Shown here: in pieces, positions 26,190 to 37,910 of the stretch
Layout of the letters: each line of letters begins with the position of its first letter
Position numbering within the stretch: the first letter of the stretch is position 1
From: Diplosphaera chodatii
Lineage: Eukaryota; Chlorophyta; Trebouxiophyceae; Prasiolales; Stichococcaceae
DNA: 64,000 bases
Direction of reading: 5' to 3'
NCBI GenBank assembly: GCA_032358165.1
Contig: JAALGY010000042.1
Span: forward strand, 310,001-374,000
Translations under genes and position numbers: made by a program
The notes under the pieces: generated by a model
Seen by the model: only the letters and a program-made list of their open reading frames with translations
Told to the model about the DNA's origin: nothing
The model's database searches: none

Positions 26190-26715
26190 ATGGCAATGAG
26201 TAGCGGATCCACTGCTGGCTTGGCAGACATGCCAGCCGGAGTGATGAGTGCCATCCTGGCAGCGGCAGGCCCACACAAGTTTCCAGCTGCAGCGGCTTTG
26301 AGGGCAGCGAGTCCCTCCTTGAGGAACCTACTGCTTTCCTCTCGGCGCTTGCACCAGTCACACGCCCCGACTGCCGTGCTATGGAGCGGCTGCAGCTGCA
26401 CGAACTGACAACATTGGCGCTCCCTAGATGGCACCATGTTGTCCTCGGCAGACGCTGATCTGGCACAATTGATAACGGCAGCCGTGCAGCTGGTGTGGCT
26501 GAATCTGCATAATGTGCAAGTGTGCACACAACCTCCAAGAGCATGCACTGCTGCAACGTGCTGCTGGCTGCTCTACGCTGCATGTAATGCCTGCACTTGC
26601 CGCAAGCTGCGGCTGCATGCAGGTGAGCAGCCGCAGCTTGCGGCAAGTGTTGGCGCTGCCGGCCCTGGTGGAGCTGAGTGCCTGGTCGTCATCGATCACA
26701 TTGATTTGAGCGAGG
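26190..26715 (+). pseudogene. decayed F-box/leucine-rich-repeat gene fragment
   Basis: The first frame starts MAMSSGSTAGLADMPAGVM and continues AAALRAASPSLRNLLLSS, which resembles an F-box. Near 26385 the homologous frame shifts by one to read ERLQLHELTTLALPRW, and the original frame stops at 26408. Further LRR-like pieces follow in changing frames: LAQLITAAVQLVWLNLHN near 26460-26510 and SRSLRQVLALPALVELSAW near 26630-26690. The broken frames and a hairpin between the pieces point to a pseudogene. It resembles the LRR copies near 36-38 kb. F-box/LRR proteins act as SCF ubiquitin-ligase adaptors, but no intact product is predicted here. Confidence 0.5.
26594..26649. repeat. perfect 23-bp inverted repeat with 10-nt loop
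   Basis: The left arm 26594-26616 starts CACTTGCCGCAAGCTGCGG. The right arm 26627-26649 is its exact reverse complement, starting GCAGCCGCAGCTTGCGG. The loop is ATGCAGGTGA. The right arm encodes part of an LRR (SRSLRQV) of the decayed F-box/LRR gene, so the left arm looks like an inverted duplication of it. The folded RNA or cruciform would be very stable. Confidence 0.9.
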
Positions 26716-27358
26716 GAACGACATCTATGATCCTGATGGTCATGGCCTCCTGGAACAGCGCCGTGACCAGCGGGCGCAGCGCGACACGATACAGCGAGCT
26801 TCGCTCGGCAGGCTTCGTGCCGAATAAAGCTCGGCTGGCCGCACTCTTGGTCACCAGGCCTCCGCCAGGCCGAGACTTTGGAGAGCTGATCTCTGGTGTT
26901 TGATGTGCTGCTATACGCCAGCTCACGGTCAGCACGTGCAGCTGCGTTGGCTCACGTGCAGCCTTTTGGTAGCTTGCCACACTGCCACGTTCGACGACAT
27001 GGCAGGATACATCGTGTTGTTGCTGTGTCTCGTTGTGACGTCAGGTGCTTCAAACTTGCCCATGTTGGCAGCGACGCTCTAACCACGCCTGCGGTACAGC
27101 TCAAATCACTTGGGTACTGCTCAGCAACGGACCTCCAGACCTAGCCCCTGAACAACATACATTTGTACGTTTGCCTGTGCAGCTGCAAGCAAATATCTGG
27201 CAACGTGCATCGGCAGGTTGCTGCAGCAATCGACGATGCATACCAGCTGTCGCGCACACAGAAGGTGCGCGCGCTCCAGCTGCCGGCAAAGCGAAACGGC
27301 ACCGTTGACTTGCCCGCAGGCACTCTGATCTTTTCAAGCATCACTCAGCTGATCTCCG

Positions 27359-28375
27359 ATGCGGTCAACCGCCAAGCAGCCAGCCTGGGTGGCCGCCCGC
27401 AGCCGGCAGGAGCTTGAGGCGGCCCTGCAGCACAGCCCCGACGCCCAGCCGCAGCTCCTGTGCTTCTGGGGCCACCAGCCGACGGCGGACGGCAGCGTGG
27501 GGCTGTCGTGCCTCAGCCAGTGGTGGCCTGCACCATTTACGGTGGATGGCATTACCTACCTTACAGCGGAGCACTGGATGATGGCCGGCAAGGTGACATG
27601 GCATGCTGAATTTTGAGTTTGAGCTTGCTACTGCGTTCACGTGAGTGAGAGTTGCCGCAGTGCTTGTGCGGCCTGGAACATCGCACATCTGGTGCAGTGC
27701 TGCGCTCGTGAAAGCACATTCCCGGCGCATGATGCTGGTGGCAAACTCGGCGCTGGTAGGCCGATGGCTGCTTTGTACGCAGGCGCGGCTGTTCGGCGAT
27801 GAGGCGTCGCTACCAGCCATCCTGGAGGCGGCGGATCCGAAGGAGGCGAAGCGGCTGGGGCGGGGCGTGCAGAACTTTGACGAGGCGGCGTGGGCTGCCG
27901 CCCGCTGGGACCTTGTCGTGGAAGGTGAGGGCAGCATCAGACCATCACTTGCTGCCTTCAGGGCTGTTGCAGGCACGTCAGGAAGCTGGCATGTGCGCAG
28001 CGTGGGGCACATGGTTGTCAGCGCAGCATAGCAACATGAAGCCGGCTATTGCATTTGGTCTGGCCTGCAGGGGAGACTGTCTAGGATGGTCGGATTGACA
28101 GGACAAGGGCATTGTTCTTGAGGGTTGCCTGGTGCGCCACAGGCAATGTGGCCAAATTCGGGCAGCACCCGGCGCTGCAGGAGTACCTGCACAGCACGGC
28201 GCCGGCCATCCTGGTGGAGGCTAGCCCCAGGGACCGGGTGTGGGGCATCGGGCTGGGCGCGGGCAACGCGAAAGCGCAGCGGCCGGCGGACTGGCGGGGG
28301 CTGAACCTGCTGGGGTTTGCACTCACAGAGGCGCGGCAGCGGCTCCAGGTGGAAGCAGAATCTGCAGGCAGCTGA
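27359..28375 (+). CDS. NADAR/YbiA-like (COG3236) N-glycosidase domain protein
   Basis: Three exons (27359-27592, 27783-27924, 28143-28375) join in phase to 202 residues, almost all of it a NADAR domain. Diagnostic blocks are LLCFWGHQP, SCLSQWWPAPFTV, YLTAEHWMMAGK/ARLFGD, AKRLGRGVQNFDEAAW, NVAKFGQHPALQEYL, ILVEASPRDRVWGIGLG and WRGLNLLGFAL. Family members hydrolyse the N-glycosidic bond of early, reactive riboflavin-pathway intermediates, or act on ADP-ribose conjugates, so metabolite repair is the likely role. The ATG chosen is the first in the frame and leaves only a short leader before the domain. No convincing targeting peptide is visible. In plants I know a COG3236 domain fused to a riboflavin-pathway reductase; here it stands alone. 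Confidence 0.88.
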
Positions 28376-28753
28376 CTATGTGGTCCCTGAACAGCGGTGC
28401 CCCTGTCCGGCCACAGACTGTACTGCTGCACGCTGTTGCAGCTTCCAGCACCTGCAAGCTATGTTGGCAAGCTGCACTGGAGCTTGATCGACAGGCGTGA
28501 AACCAGCGTTTCCACGGCATTTGTTGGACCACAGGGTCACACTCTGCGTTCACATTTCAAACTAACAAACTGAGGATCAAACAGACACACTGCTTCTGCA
28601 ACGACATCTATCTCCACATGAAACATGCTGTGACTTCAATCAACTTGATGGTTTCACGGAAGCATTCGTGATGGCAGTCTCCAGCGTTCACACTTGATGT
28701 GTTGCTGGGGTGCGCGCCACATCTCAATGCCATGAGGCACTACAAAGCACAGC

Positions 28754-31700
28754 TCAAAACGGCGTGTGCAGCTTGCTATTCAGCATGCCGGTGAGCTTCC
28801 CGGCGAGGCGGCTGCCGCTGCTGCTGGGCTGCTGCTGCGGCGCTGGGGGGTAGGCAAGCGTCGGCTGCCCTGCGTACTGGTGCTGGTCCTGATATGGCTG
28901 CGGCTGTGGCTGGTGCTGGAGGCTGCCGTTGTACGACGGCTGCTGCTGGGGCAAGTACTGCTGCTGCACTGGGTACTGCTGCTCTGCTTGCTTGGCTTGG
29001 TAGGGGTTTGCTGCCGCGGCATTTGGCGGCGCATACCCGTGGTATGTGCTCGGCGCCTGCTGCCTGCAGTGCACCATCCCCAAGGTCAGAGCTGCCAAGG
29101 CAGATGTCGACAACCACAGACAGAACGTTCAGCAACATCAGCACACGTTGCTCAACTGCTAGTGGGTAAGCCAGAGGGCCAGCGTCTCAGGCAAGCTGCA
29201 GAACGCGGGTATGCCGTGCCCCAGGATGCACAAGCGCACTTGAGGTAGGCCGTGTTGATGCCCTCTGGGACGTGATAGGGCTTGGCGGGCGGCGGCGGCA
29301 ACCCGTAGCCAGCGGCGATGATGCCGGCGCTAGGGTCCCCCGCGCCCATGCTGTTGTGCTGCAGGGTGGGCGGCTGCTGTGGAGGCGGCATCTGGGGAGC
29401 CCCCATGCTTGCGTGGTTCGGCAGCGGCTGCTGAGGTGGCATCGGCTGCAGACTGCCGACACTCACCCGCTGCATGCTTTCGTGCAGCTGCTGCTGCTGC
29501 GCCGGCGGCAGCGGCGGCGCAGCAGTACTTGGGCTTGCCTGCGGCTGCGGGCACAACGGCGACGCAGCATGCACACCAGAGTGTTGCACCGCCGGCGCCT
29601 GCTGCAGCTGCAGCGGCGGCGAGCCATATGCGCTTGTCACCTGAGGTTGCGGCTGCAGCGGCGGCGCGCCATGTGTGGCGAACGCCTGAGGCTGGGGGTA
29701 CAGCGGCGGCGCCACGTGTGTGCTGGTCACCTGAGCTTGCGGGTGCAGCGGCGGTGGAGCATTGCTGCCGGTCCACTCCACCGCAGGGGGCAGGGGGTGC
29801 AGGGGCGGCGCGGCGTCAGCCCCGGCGAGTGGCTGCGCCGGCGGCTGGGGATGCAGCGGCGGGGCGGCATCCGCGCCGGACCATGCTGCCACTTGCAGAT
29901 GGGGGCGCAGCGGCGGTGGTGCATTCACGCCAGTCATTGGCGCCGGGGTAGGAGCGTACAGTGGCGGCGCAGCACCACCCACGTACACAGGAGGCGGCTG
30001 CGGGTGCAGCGGTGGGGCAGCATACACACCAGAATGCTGCACCGCCGGCGCCTGCTGCGGCTGCAGCGGTGGCGCGGCATGCGACACTGGGGGCGGTGAG
30101 TGCAGTGGCGGGGCCGAGCTGCAGTGGGGCAGCTGCCAGCCAGGCGGCGGCGGCTGCCGAGGGTACCGAAAGGACTCCACTGGCTGCTGCTGCTGCTGCT
30201 GCAGTGGCGGGGCGCCGTGCGCGCCCAGCGAGAAGCTGGCGTCAGACGGGGCACTGCCCAGGGAGAAGCCACCCAGGCTGTGCGCCGGCTGAAGCGGCTG
30301 GAACACTGTGGAGCTCGCGTCGGATGGCGCGTTGCTGATCATGCTGACGTGCGCGAGGCTGGGCGGCCCCTGCATGTGCATCTGCGGCCATATAGTTGCA
30401 GCCGCTGAAGTGCAGCTAAGGACAGTGCTTGCCGCCCTATGAGCCAGGCTGTACACATGTGCAAATATACCCACTACATCCAGCGCACCTCGTTTGGACA
30501 ACAGGGACAGGCGCCTGCTGAGCAATCCCAAATTGTCCAACAACAGTAGCACACAGGAGGATGCGGTAGCTGTTTTGCAATAAAGGATGCACACCTGCTG
30601 CATGTGGCTCTGCGGGTGGGCCGCCTGAGCGCTAATGGCGACGCCAGTCGCGGCCGCTGCGCCGGCTGCTGCTGCAGCGGCGGCCGCCGCATCTGCTCTG
30701 GGGTCCACATCAGCAACGTCCGGCTTGACCAGCTTCGACAGGACGCCCACAGCCTGCGCGGTGCACCGCTGCATCTGTTATGCCCCTCGGAGCCTTGCAG
30801 CTGTTTGGAGCTGGCAGGACAAGCATCGTCATGACTGGCGAGCCCCTCCTGCTCAGCCCATCTTGGACAATAGCACTTGGGCGTGGATGCTTCAGGTGCA
30901 GTGACGCAGCATACTGCGCGTAGTGTGAGTCACAGAGGAGAGACGACATGTAAATCGAACGGCTCACGGTTGCAGCGTCCTTCTCCCCAGCATCCAGCGT
31001 GTTGGCATCGGAGCCATCCGGGGCATCCACACCGTAGGCGTCCCCACCCACCAGCTGGCCATCGGCGCCGACGCTGGCCTTGTCGGCTGACGCCCTGGAG
31101 TGTATGACGATACCAGCTGACTCTCGCTGCAGCTGCAGATGTCCTCTTGATATCGGGGAACGCCGTGTTGGATGACCCGAGGCTCTGTTGGTGTGGCGGC
31201 CACACTGATACTCTTTGGACGAATGCAACATGCCGGTGTTTGGAGCATCATGTGACTTACTCGGCGGCACCAGCGACCAGGGCATCGCCCACGGGCATCA
31301 GCGCGGCATTGAAGATCTCGCCAGGCGTCATGTCCTTGCGCCTCGCTTTGTGCGCCACTGCGAAGTAGCCTGCACAATCCATGTTCGTCAAGGTCTGTAA
31401 CATGGGCTCAGACATGTAGCGCACAAACGATTTGCACTCAGCCGCTGCTGCCGAGGGTAAATGTGCAACTGCATGACACCGTCAGTCACAGTCCTGGGCG
31501 GCCCCGGCTTGCTGCCACTGATTCCCACAGCAAGTGCTCGCCTCCTAGCCTGCTCTGCTGGGATCCTTGAAGACGGCTGCCTAGCAGGGCCACTACAAGA
31601 AGCAAGCCCAGGCTCAGCGTGCGGGAGCGCACCCTTGCGCTTGCCCGACAGCAGCGTCAGAGCGCCGTCGTATGTGACGCCGGCGCTGACGCCCAGCGCC

Positions 31701-34340
31701 GCCGCCGTCGCCCCTCCGTCCAGACCAGCCGTCATTGCGGCCCCTGCACATTGAATGATGCTCATATATGGAGGCACTCAAATGCATGCGGTGCAACCAA
31801 GCAGCTGAAGGGTCGTGTGACAGGGCACTGCTCGAAAGGAGGAGCCCGTGCTGCAGCACCGGTCACCCAATTGTGCTCCTGAGAGAGTGTGCTCGGTGGG
31901 TGAGTTCACACGCCAGTAGCGCCTCAAGCGACGCGTTCGACCCATCTATTCCATAAACCCTGACCTGCGACGCCGGCGGTGCCCACGAACAGGGTGCGCG
32001 TGGAGCCAGTTAGCTCGTGCTTGGCCTTGGCCTTGGCCAGCTGCGCCTTGTCCTGGTTGGCGCGGCCTCTGTAGTACATCGACTGCCCCGCGTGATACGT
32101 CGCCTGCACAGGCATTGCAATGGCATATACTGCTGATCACATCTGTGGTGGTGGGCCACCATACACACAGGCACTGTCTACGTTTGAGAAGGCCTGATAA
32201 CAGGCTTTTGCCTGCGGACTTACCATCGCATGCCCAACCCCGGGCATGTGACCGCCATACGTCTTGATGGCCTGCGGTAAAAGCACCTTCCAATCTGTTT
32301 AAGTGATCTGCACTTTACTGGCTGTGTCTACAGCATTGCGAGCACTCACAAAGTGTGAGTAGGTGCCAGGGCAGCAAAATCAAACACGGCACTGCAAGCC
32401 TCGATTCCGCGGCGCACCACATACTGCTGGTGCTGGGTTGCCTTTGCTGCCTCCTTGTCCCCCTTTGCCAGCTCCACCACCGAGCGGATCTGTAGATCCG
32501 GTGCAGCAGACCTTCAAACACATTTACCCAGCAGCCTCCAGCAATGCACAGATCGCATGCGACTGGTGTGCACCAGCTGCGGTGGCCAGCCTGTGCCAAC
32601 CGCGGCACCTGCGAGATGCCCGGGCAGCCCTTGGTCATGTTGCTCTGTGTCTTCTTGGCGCCCGCCTTGTCTCCGCACGCCAGCTGCAGAGACAAGCAAC
32701 CACCTCAGCCCGTCAACCGACTGGCTGCTCTTTGGAATCATGAAACCGCCTGCTGATGTGCCATTGACGCCTTGCCTAGCAAGTGATGCCGACTTGTCAT
32801 TGTCAGGTACGGTGTTGATGGGTGTCTTCATTACTACCCAACGAAGACACCCAATGAAGACACCCATCAACACCGCGGGAGTGATAGGCACATGACCTAC
32901 CTGGAAGGCGCTCTTCATCTGCGACAGGACCGGGATGACGTCGACCTGCGTGGCATCATCAGCGTCCTCAAGCGCAAGTATTGTTGTGGGTTCACCTCCA
33001 GCAGGACCTCAGATTCAACGGTGTAAACAGCTTCGTGCAGTGCAGCATGCTCAGCAGAACCCACCAGGTCTGCATGCTCCACGTGGCTCGCCGAGCCGTG
33101 GCCGCCGGCCGCTGCGTCGGCCGGGGCTGTGGACCCGGCAGCGCCGGCGCCACTGTTGCCGCTCTTCCTGCTGCGGCTGAAGCGGCCGCTCAGCTGCACC
33201 GAATGGCCAAAGATGGTCAGCTGAGGGATGCTGCTTGGGAACCGCCCTCACCTACCAGGCATCCAACACGCGCCTGCTTGCTCACAGCATGCGCCTCATG
33301 CGCACGAAGCCAGTGGGGTCATTGGCAGAAATGGCCTGTGAATCTCAATGCATGTTGCTCCAGCCACTTCATGACGCAAGGCAGGGCGCACCTTGTGCTT
33401 CTTGGTGGCGCCGCCATTGTCAATGTCCACCTCCTGGTCGATCTGGCCTGCTGACAGCAGCCGCTGCGCCTGCAGCCAGAAGCGCATTAATGTTTAGGAA
33501 TTGGACTGCATATGTGTGGGTGCAGCCTCAACTGGGATCTCGTCACAAACTCCTTCATGTTCTCAAGCTACTGATTCAGCAGCATGCCATGAGCCCAAAG
33601 GGCCTTCAGCACAAGTGCGACAGACTGATGCGATGATGCAAAGGAGTACACAGATTGGGGATCTGAGCATTGACATCCTACCTCCTCCTTAGTGACCTCC
33701 TGCACGATGAGAACCTCCTCGTCTGGATCCATGCTTTCAATACTGATGGCAGTACTGAAGCCGGACATTCCGGGGTAGCTGCCGGGGTATGGACTGCGGC
33801 CGTAGGCGCTGCCGACAGCAGGGCTGATGCCGCTGGCGCCATTGCCATACACCGCCTCGAACTGGCTGCTGGCGCGGAAGCTGCCATCCGACGAAGTCTG
33901 TGAGACGCTGCTGGCCTGGATGCCGCCCTCAGGTGGCCGTTGCGCGCTCCCGTTCTGGCCGTCGTATGGTGCCTGCTGCGTGCTGACATGGTGGGTGCCA
34001 TGGTGCGGGCTGCCGAAGTCTGCAGCCTGGGGTGCGCTGCTGCAGGGCATGCTGGTGCGGGGATACTCTGGGAAACGGTCCTGCACGGAGCTCCTGCTGT
34101 ACTGAGCGACGTCTGCAGCCACCTGCAGAACACCAGCAGCAACTGGCAGGCTGCTCATGCGCTGGCACCGCCAGCAACACGGTCAGCTTGAGCAGTAGTC
34201 CATGCAGCCAGGTACCCATGCGCAAGCAGCACCTGTTGCTCTTGGTGCGTCTGCGCGGTTGCGACGCCAGCAGCAGCAATGCTCACATTGCCGCTGGGGT
34301 CTGTCACAGCAATGGCCGCCCCAGCAGAGCCTACCACCAT
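28754..34340 (-). CDS. unrecognised protein with GDK repeats and a long APPL proline-rich repeat tail
   Basis: About 16 minus-strand exons join to roughly 1,000 residues. The start is MVVGSAGAAIAV at 34340 in a strong Kozak context, with exon 1 at 34233-34340 and exon 2 at 33682-34122. The middle contains two successive copies of one motif in separate exons: VLSQMKSAFQLACGDKAG, then GISQIRSVVELAKGDKEA, each followed by an A-K-x-T-Q type tail. It continues with AIKTYGGHMPGVGHAM, a charged stretch QDKAQLAKAKAKHELTGS, and Gly/Ala-rich segments (TAGLDGGATAAALGV) that could be membrane-interacting. The exon near 29240-30390 is dominated by about 15-20 repeats of APPL-x-P-Q type. The last exon is Gln/Tyr/Pro-rich, ending GKLTGMLNSKLHTPF. 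I do not recognise the family; scaffold or lipid-associated roles are only guesses. The outer exons are well supported by phase and the middle edges are approximate. Confidence 0.7.
29500..30290 (-). repeat. proline-rich coding repeat array (APPLHPQ-type units)
   Basis: Within one exon of the unrecognised minus-strand gene, about 15-20 copies of a unit containing A-[AP]-P-P-L-x-P-Q recur every 15-20 residues, for example GADAAPPLHPQPP, STHVAPPLYPQPQ and ATHGAPPLQPQPQ. The DNA copies carry GGCGGC/CAGCGG blocks, consistent with expansion by slippage or unequal exchange. The array would be disordered and rich in SH3/WW/EVH1-type ligands. Confidence 0.85.
32810..32875. repeat. perfect 23-bp inverted repeat with 20-nt loop, intronic
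   Basis: The left arm 32810-32832 (starting CGGTGTTGATGGGTGTC) and the right arm 32853-32875 (ending GACACCCATCAACACCG) are exact reverse complements around a 20-nt loop. The loop itself repeats GAAGACACCC once. The hairpin lies in an intron between two exons of the unrecognised minus-strand gene. Confidence 0.9.
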
Positions 34341-35947
34341 GGTCGTGCGGTCCTGTCATAGCACCGCAAACACCATTTACCTTATGGGCAGCCCTACCGG
34401 GTCCGTACATGCTTCTCGTTCAGTGTCAAACAGCCCTGACTAGCATAAGCTTCATTTCAAGCGCGCCAACCTGATCGCACATCAGAGTGTAACATCACCT
34501 GCATAGGCGCCGCAGGTCCGCTTTGCTGCGGACCTCCTGCAGCCAGCTTGCTCGCCAGGCCCATGGCGCGGCAACTTGCGGGGCACCGAGGTATGTGCTG
34601 CCCCGAGGTATGTGCTATGCAGGGGTTCGCACACCCAGCACTGATTGAGACAGTTTCACCGCCGTGCTCCGTCGCATACCTCCTTTGTTTGCTGCCAACA
34701 AACATAGCACGAATCACATCAATGCAGCATGTCATGTGCACCATGCACAGCACTGCCGGTATACAAGTGCATCTCAGCAGGCATGTTGCAGCCTTGGCCG
34801 CCAGCTGCTCGCAGATTGAGGTCAAACACGTACGTATTCGACTGTATCGACTGCCCAAGTGTATGCTGCGTCTGTGGTGCCGCAAGCTCCAATGGCCAGG
34901 CTGGCTGGTGACCACATCCTCGTGCAGAGTGCCAGCTTGCAAGCTTGACAGGCAACTCCTACGCGTTGTGAGAGTGCGCAGAGCGTCTGAGGCCACCAAA
35001 CGGGCAACTCACCAAGCAGCAGAGGAGGATCGTTGCAGAGCACGTTGCCTCTATCTTAGGCCCGCAACAGGGCGCCGTTCAACGGCAACGCATCAGGCGT
35101 CCTCTGCACCGAGCCTGACTGACACTGATCGCCCTATGTGTAGCATTCCAGCTGCATCTGCGGTGGTTACGCCCAGCTGAAGGTCTGCAAATAACCTGCC
35201 AAACGAGCCGTGTTGGCGGGAGCATGCACGTGTGCAGAGCGATGACGTGGCGATCTGGTCAGGTAATCAGGACAACCAGGCTGTCTGTCGTCTCATAGCA
35301 TGTGACAGGGAGATATCTACTGCGTGTGCAGAGTGCACGAGCACCTGCTGCCATCGGGGTCGCTCTGCACCACTACTCTGTTACTGATTGACAGCTGCGT
35401 CTTGTCGGTTGGCACCGTCACGGCGGTGTCCTCGTCCCTTTGGAGTGTCTGAGTCCTCGTTGTTACAGCTCGCTCGAGCGTGGTGACCAGCAAGCAACAG
35501 CTTGCCCACCTACGCTGGGCGAGCAGCAGGAAATCGGGACGGCACCGCGCGCTGGTGGTGGGCTGTGCAGCTGCACGTCACGCGGGCAGCTCGAGGGCTG
35601 CAACAGCGGACCCGTGTTTTCCAATAGACAGCAAAGGTACGGTCCAGCACGGCGGTTCCCTGCGAGCCGGCTGGTAAGGTGCGAAGTGGGGTGTATGTAT
35701 CACTGGCTGCACAACCATGCGCATCCCTTCTCCTGCTGACCTGCTGGCACTTGAACCAAAGGTTGCGGCGGACGAACTCACGCACCATCCTTGCTAGCAT
35801 TGCAACTTTTGACAACGTCCAGGCAGAGTAAATGACCATGTAGATGCTGTCACAGATGACGATGCGGTGTGTGCCACACTGCAGCTGCTGTGAAAACCAG
35901 ATCGATCACACTTTGTCGAACATTGCGCAGGCTCACTCGATGTACAC
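34341..35947. other. intergenic, no supported gene
   Basis: This gap lies upstream of the minus-strand repeat-protein gene and upstream of the LRR pseudogenes. The longest frame (plus strand, 34548-35180) lacks any family motif and has no exon-like partner. A 14-bp word CCGAGGTATGTGCT is repeated at about 34586 and 34604. The promoter of the leftward gene should lie at the left end. Confidence 0.4.
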
Positions 35948-36906
35948 TTGCAGCGCATCCAGCCTGGCTCACGGAACGCTTTGGTACGTGTGCAGGCATC
36001 GATGCGAATTTGCCTCCTCCGGACTGCTAGAGATGGGCCAGCGTTGCACGGCACAATCAAGATGTGGCATGCGCTTGTTGCATCAGTTTCGGGTACAAGC
36101 ATTCAGCAGCGGCTGCACAGCGACCCTGATCGACTCCGACATCACACGGGGATACTTGCAGTCCCACTGCGTACCGAGCTCGTGCAGCGGCTGACACCGC
36201 TGGACATGTGCGCGGGGGATGCTGGCACTGTTGCGGTCGTGCACAGCCTGGCAGCGCTGCAACACCTACAGCTTTGGACCCATCCCGCCGCCCGCCGTAT
36301 TAAGTTCGACCTCGATGCGGCAGGAGTGGATGTGGCGCCACGCCAATTCTCCAGTCTGCTCACCCTGCACCTGTACCAGATCTGGCCTGAGGCCTTCTTC
36401 ATCCCTGGCGTAGCTGCCAGGCTGCAGCAGCTGCATTCGCTGTGCATTGAAGACTGCGAGCTTGCAGTGGACGAGGAGATCCCCCTACTGCTGCTCCCAG
36501 ATGAGGTGCTACGGCTGCCTACCCTGGAGCGCCTATCGCACTGGACTTGTTCTACCTGCCAGACATGCGGGGGCTGCCAGCCCTTCGGTCGCTGGTCATA
36601 AGCGATGGGCTGCAACTACGTGCCGGACCGGCGCTTGAGGGCGCTAATGAGCTGCCGGCACAACTCCCGTCTGCCGGCGCATCAAGCCTGACGGAGCTGT
36701 CCCTCATCAAAACGCCAGTCAGCACGCACGCGGCAGCTGACGCCATTGCGCGTCTGCCTTACCTAAAGGAACTGCGCCTGGATTCCTCGGCAAACAAGGA
36801 GGTTGCTCTTTGTACCGCCACATTCCAGCGCCAGCTGCGCAGCCGCTGCACGGTTCAGCGGGCAGCAAAATATATCCCTGCTGACTGGGCAGCCAACGAC
36901 TGGTGA
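35948..36906 (+). pseudogene. leucine-rich-repeat gene copy 1, frameshifted
   Basis: The frame carries repeated leucine-rich units: AALQHLQLWTHP, SSLLTLHLYQIWPEAFFIP, ARLQQLHSLCIEDCEL and LPDEVLRLPTLERLS. At about 36540 the LRR reading moves by one nucleotide into another frame that continues LDLFYLPDMRGLPALRSL, then ASSLTELSLIKTPV and LPYLKELRLDSSANKE, ending at 36906. No GT-AG pair explains the switch, so this is a frameshifted gene, or less likely an assembly error. It parallels the copy starting at 37107 and the F-box/LRR fragment at 26.2 kb. An intact version would probably be an F-box/LRR-type recognition protein. Confidence 0.6.
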
Positions 36907-37106
36907 CAGGCAGCGAATGTGGCATGTGGAATACTGATTTGTCGTGCGCACAACTGCCATTGACCGAGATACTTAGTCTGGAACCATTGGGCCAGCATGA
37001 TTGATCATATAGTACTGTGGGGATGATATAGTCATTGCAGAGGGACATGTAACAATGCGAAGCATGAAGCAATGTATCTCGTGGTTACCAGACCACCTTT
37101 GGGATT

Positions 37107-37910
37107 ATGAAGCAATCGGCTCCTTTATTTTGGCTGTATGTTTCGAGAAGGTCGACCGTAGTGTGTTCAGCACCAACCAGTGGTGGCATGTGCCGGGTGG
37201 CCACAACCGCGGGTACGGGCATCCGGCTTGGGCTGTGCTGCCCAGCTGCTGAGATGTACAACGGGCTGTCGGGCCCCGCGAATGACGAGCTGGCGCAGCA
37301 GCCGGCTGCTCTGCACACCGGTGTGACTGACGCCGCTGACATTGCGACTGTGCATTGCATGTCAGCGCCGCGTCACCTGCGGCTGCATCTGAACCCCGGC
37401 AGCCAATACTCGGAGCTCTTTCACAAAAACGGCGACAGCGGCCCCAACCCATGCTTTGGCCTGCCATGCCAGCTGCTCAGCCTGCGCACCCTGCAGCTGG
37501 ACGTGGTGCCGCCAGAGGCCTTCTTCACCCCCGGCGTGGCTGCCAGGCTGCTGCGACTGCAGTCGCTCTGCCTCAACACGGCTGGATTGAGTGTCTTCCG
37601 GCAGAGGTGCTGCAGCTGCCCACCCTGGAGCGCCTCGAGCTCCTGAGCGTGCTAGACGGCCCCCTGCCGCGGGACCTGGGCGGGCTGCCGGCGCTTCAGG
37701 CGCTGGTGGAGCCCGATGCGCCGGCCCTGGACAACGGCATTGAGGAGGAGGACGCTACAGTGGCACTGGGAGGTGCCTCGGCTCTTACACAGAGCTCCAG
37801 CTGTACGGTTCGCCTGTAAAGTTGCGGTTCTTGGCATACGTCATGATTCGCTGCCGCACCCAAAGGAGCTGCACTTTGACTACACCGCCAACTGGCCGCG
37901 CAGCCATGCT
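37107..37910 (+). pseudogene. leucine-rich-repeat gene copy 2, frameshifted
   Basis: This is a tandem paralogue of the copy ending at 36906. LSLRTLQLDVVPPEAFFTP and ARLLRLQSLCLNTAGL match units of copy 1. Near 37590 the homologous reading shifts to LPAEVLQLPTLERLELL and LGGLPALQAL. Near 37790 it shifts again to TELQLYGSPVK, followed by degraded sequence. Two frame changes without splice sites, and loss of the end, mark it as a pseudogene. Confidence 0.6.
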
